Below, piece after piece: positions 61,642 to 64,000 of a stretch of DNA of 64,000 nt. The position numbers were made by a program, and so were the translations under genes. The number at the start of each line of letters is the position of its first letter. Position 1 is the first letter of the stretch. The notes beneath the pieces were generated by a model, which did not search any database, had not been told where the DNA came from, and worked only from the letters and a program-made list of their open reading frames with translations. Source of the stretch: Ramlibacter alkalitolerans (lineage in GTDB: Bacteria > Pseudomonadota > Gammaproteobacteria > Burkholderiales > Burkholderiaceae_C); contig NZ_JAEQND010000019.1 of NCBI RefSeq assembly GCF_016722765.1, forward strand, positions 1-64,000, in the 5' to 3' direction.

Positions 61642-61690
61642 TCCGGCCTTTCACAACATGAATCATGTTGCATTGACCGGTTGAGACCGC
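61642..61690. other. Probable IS30 terminal end
   Basis: Directly upstream of the transposase start, ACATGAATCATGTTGCAT contains the palindrome ATGAATCAT-like core and is followed by TGACCGGTTGAGACCGCC, resembling IS30-family ends. The opposite end is missing, so the boundaries are not provable. Confidence 0.4.
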
Positions 61691-61876
61691 CCCCCGCCTT
61701 CGCGGGGGTGACGGCAGGGGGCTGCGCGGGAGCGGGACCGCGACGGCGGGGCCGGTCTTTCGAGGTCGTCGGCGCGCGAAGCCGCGGACCGAACAGCGGA
61801 AGCATTGCGCCCTCACCCGGCACCCTCACCCCAACCCTCTCCCGCAAGCGGGAGAGGGAGAGGGAGAGGGAGAAAA
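61688..61876. repeat. Cluster of dispersed GC-rich repeats downstream of murQ
   Basis: A palindrome CCCCCGCCTTCGCGGGGGTGACG (about 61691-61713) matches the REP type at 43.2 kb. GTCGGCGCGCGAAGCCGCGG at 61768 recurs from 58720. CCCTCTCCCGCAAGCGGGAGAGGG (about 61836-61859) is a perfect hairpin, extended by GGGAGA tandem units. The last may serve as a terminator for murQ, which reads toward it. Confidence 0.7.
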
Positions 61877-61879
61877 AAG

Positions 61880-62848
61880 CTAACGGCCGAACAAGGAGGC
61901 GATCGAGCCGCCGGCCTTCTCCAGCCGCTGGCGCGCCGCCTCCGCATCCAGGCCCAGCCGCGACATCACGATCGCGGTCTTCACGTGGCCGCCGGATGCT
62001 TCGAGCAGGCGGGTGGCTTCGTCGCGTGAGACGCCCAGCGTCTCGATCAGGATGCGCTCTCCGCGATCCTGCAACTTCTGGCAGGTGACCTGCAGGTCCA
62101 CCATCAGGTTGCCGTAGACCTTGCCGGTCTTCACCATGGCGCCGGTGCTGATCATGTTCAGCACCATCTTGGTCGCCGTTCCGGCCTTCATGCGCGTCGA
62201 CCCCGTGACCACCTCCGGCCCGACCAGCGGCGCGATCACCACGTCGTGCGTCTGCAGCAGTTCCTCGGTGGGATAGGTGCACAGGAGGAAACCGGTGCGC
62301 GCGCCCCGCTCGCGGGCGCGCTGGAGCGCACCATGCACGAAGGGCGTGGTGCCCGAAGCCGCGATGCCCAGCACGAAGTCGCGGCCGTCGATCGCGCGGT
62401 CGTCCATCGCCTGCGCGCCGTCCTCGGGGATGTCCTCGGCGCCTTCCTGCGCCCGCAGCAGCGCCTCGTAGCCGCCGGCCATCACGCCTTGCACGAGGTC
62501 GGGCTCGGTGCGGTAGGTGGGCGGCATCTCGGAGGCGTCGAGCACCCCCAGGCGGCCGGAGGTGCCGGCACCGACATAGACGAGGCGACCGCCCTTGCGG
62601 AAGCTCTCGACCACCAGGTCGAGGGCGCGGGCGATGCGCTCGCGCTCGTCGCTCACCGCCGCGGCCACCAGGCGGTCCTCCGCGTTGATCAGGTCGACGA
62701 TCTCCAGCGACGACATCTGGTCGATGCGCAGGCTGCGCGGATTGCGCTGTTCGGTCAGGCGCGCGTCGAGTGGCGGCTTCGCGCTCGGGTTGGGCTTGCG
62801 CGCAACGTCCATGGCAGTAGGGGCGGGCTCCAGCTTCACGTCAGGCAT
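61880..62848 (-). CDS. murQ: N-acetylmuramic acid 6-phosphate etherase
   Basis: A 322-residue SIS-domain enzyme of murein recycling that cleaves the lactyl ether of MurNAc-6-phosphate. LTEQRNPRS and IDQMSSLEIVDLINAED at the N-terminus, VYVGAGTSGRLGVLDASEMPPT near 89-110, GIAASGTTPFV, GSTRMKAGTATKMVLNMIST and the C-terminal helical domain all match. Length is normal (about 300). No murK or anmK is adjacent. Confidence 0.95.
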   Translation of the reverse strand: MPDVKLEPAPTAMDVARKPNPSAKPPLDARLTEQRNPRSLRIDQMSSLEIVDLINAEDRLVAAAVSDERERIARALDLVVESFRKGGRLVYVGAGTSGRLGVLDASEMPPTYRTEPDLVQGVMAGGYEALLRAQEGAEDIPEDGAQAMDDRAIDGRDFVLGIAASGTTPFVHGALQRARERGARTGFLLCTYPTEELLQTHDVVIAPLVGPEVVTGSTRMKAGTATKMVLNMISTGAMVKTGKVYGNLMVDLQVTCQKLQDRGERILIETLGVSRDEATRLLEASGGHVKTAIVMSRLGLDAEAARQRLEKAGGSIASLFGR

Positions 62849-63051
62849 GTGGATGTCCCATGGTAGAGGTGATGTGATCCTCGCGCCACCAAAGGGTCAT
62901 CGCTGTAGGACCCCCGACCCAATCGGTGTCGGGCCTGGCGGGGCGACAGCACGCCGCGGCAACGGCAGTGCCATCGACGCAGGCGCATGCGCGCCGCCGG
63001 GTGGAACCGCTCAGCCTGCCGAGCGGCTTTTCTGCAGGGGCAGGATGCCCT
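62849..63051. other. Intergenic region upstream of murQ
   Basis: 203 bp with GC-rich sequence. A short hairpin ACCGCTC / GAGCGG followed by CTTTTC lies near 63006-63032, but it points rightward, against the flanking genes, so I do not call it a terminator. No gene or named site is seen. Confidence 0.4.
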
Positions 63052-64000
63052 TCAGGTCACGCGGAAGTTGAGGAACTGCCAGGGATCGTCGGCGTCCCTG
63101 GGTTCCGGGAACAGGCGCGTGCGGCCGGCCAGCGGCGTCCAGTCGCCCCACACGCCCACCACCTCGCCGAGGTACGGACGCGCCGCGTCCATCATCACCT
63201 CGTGGTCCATCTCGTCGGCCTCGACCACTCCGCGATCGGGATGGCGCAGCGCCCACGTGAGCGCGCCCAGGAGCCCGGCCACCACCTGCAGCGACGTGGC
63301 GTTGTTCCAGGGGGCCAGCGCGCGGGCCTGCGCGATGGTGAGGCGCGATCCGTACCAGTACACGCCGCGGCGGTTGCCCATGAGGAGCACGCCCAGTTCG
63401 TCCATGCCCTCGACGATCTCGTCGCGGATGATGCGCTGGCGTGGCTGCAGCTGCCAGTTGCGCCCGGCCAGTTCGTGCAGCGAGGCGACCGTGTCGTCGC
63501 AGGGGTGGTAGGCATAGTGCACGGTGGGCCGGTACACCACCGCACCGTTCTCGCGCAGCGTCAGGTAGTCGGGAATGGAAACCGACTCGCCGTGCGTGAC
63601 GAGGAAGGCCTGCATCGCGCCCTGCAGGGGCGTCCAGCTGCGCACGCGCGTGGCGATGCCGGGCCGGTTCAGGAGGATCGCGGCGTCGCTGCCGTAACCG
63701 TGGCGCAGGGCGTCGGCGGGCCAGTGCCGCTCGTGGGTCCCCCAGCCCAGCTCCGAAGGCTGCAGGCCTTCGTCGACGAAGCCATCGACGGACCAGGTGT
63801 TGATGAATTCGCCGCGGCGCTTGCGCGGCTCGGCCACCTGCGTGTCGCGCTCGGCGATGTGGATCACCTTCACGTCCAGCCGGTGCGCCAGCGCGGCCCA
63901 TTGCTCGCGCGAGGCTGGCGGTGCGAGGTCCAGCCGCAGCTCCGCCGCCATGTGCAGCAGGGCCTCCTTGACGAAACACGAGACCAGCCCCGGATTGGCG
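63052..64000 (-). CDS. Homospermidine synthase, C-terminal part (runs off the right edge)
   Basis: 316 codons are visible; the frame stays open through the right edge, and the upstream residues NPGLVSCFVKEALL fit the family, so the ATG at 63951 is internal. FINTWSVDGFVDEGLQPSELGWGTHERHW is a strong homospermidine-synthase signature, with PTVHYAYHPCDD and MGNRRGVYWYGSRL. The enzyme makes homospermidine from putrescine (and spermidine) using NAD as cofactor. The NAD-binding N-terminus is outside the window. Confidence 0.88.
   Translation of the reverse strand, partial: ANPGLVSCFVKEALLHMAAELRLDLAPPASREQWAALAHRLDVKVIHIAERDTQVAEPRKRRGEFINTWSVDGFVDEGLQPSELGWGTHERHWPADALRHGYGSDAAILLNRPGIATRVRSWTPLQGAMQAFLVTHGESVSIPDYLTLRENGAVVYRPTVHYAYHPCDDTVASLHELAGRNWQLQPRQRIIRDEIVEGMDELGVLLMGNRRGVYWYGSRLTIAQARALAPWNNATSLQVVAGLLGALTWALRHPDRGVVEADEMDHEVMMDAARPYLGEVVGVWGDWTPLAGRTRLFPEPRDADDPWQFLNFRVT

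Noticed and set aside
63006-63032. Rho-independent terminator for homospermidine synthase
   Set aside because: The T-tract follows the hairpin on the opposite strand to the gene.

Overview
The window looks like chromosomal DNA of a high-GC betaproteobacterium, most likely Burkholderiales/Comamonadaceae. This is inferred from the very GC-rich coding style, a Bug-type solute receptor, TRAP transport linked to CoA-transferases, DUF3108, and intergenic repeats of a kind common in that group. No rRNA, tRNA or CRISPR was seen.

Region 1 (1-5.9 kb) is the end of a chromosomal integron cassette array. Eight attC sites, similar to one another, separate small cassettes that all read rightward and look less GC-rich than the rest. 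They encode a membrane-anchored HExxH peptidase-like protein, a membrane protein, an MltR-like protein paired with a zinc-ribbon protein, a coiled-coil protein, a secreted protein and several unknowns. A GDCCVxC-domain gene follows the last attC. No integrase gene is in the window; it probably lies to the left. Two attC sites have lost part of their stem and one has a non-consensus end.

Region 2 (6.4-33.3 kb) is the main feature: a roughly 27-kb cluster for an unusual polar lipid, most simply a sphingolipid. It holds all five functions known for bacterial ceramide synthesis: serine palmitoyltransferase, a dedicated acyl carrier protein, an acyl-AMP ligase, a ceramide-synthase-like GNAT protein and an NAD-dependent reductase. 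Around them are a second AMP-ligase/ACP fusion, a P450, a phosphopantetheinyl transferase, a desaturase-like enzyme, three glycosyltransferase-like proteins, two nucleotidyltransferases, two CDP-alcohol phosphotransferases, a Tam41-like cytidylyltransferase, a lipid kinase, an LpxL-like protein, an MsbA-like ABC exporter and an LptF/LptG-like pair. The genes form tightly overlapping operons, mostly joined by 4-bp overlaps. The set suggests backbone synthesis, head-group activation and transfer, flipping, and export toward the outer membrane.

Region 3 (33.3-54.8 kb) is general metabolism: a GNAT protein, a cold-shock protein, a transglutaminase, two CoA-transferases, a TRAP transporter with an enoyl-CoA hydratase, a Bug receptor with an aminotransferase divergent from a GntR regulator and an FAD/Fe-S dehydrogenase, a hybrid histidine kinase, and an OtnK-OtnC pair for four-carbon acid sugars.

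Region 4 (54.8-64 kb) has a large multicopper oxidase behind a 554-bp regulatory gap, a repeat-rich intergenic region, an amino-acid-type ABC binding protein, a NarL-type response regulator whose kinase gene was cut by an IS30-type remnant, murQ, and the C-terminal part of a homospermidine synthase running off the right edge.
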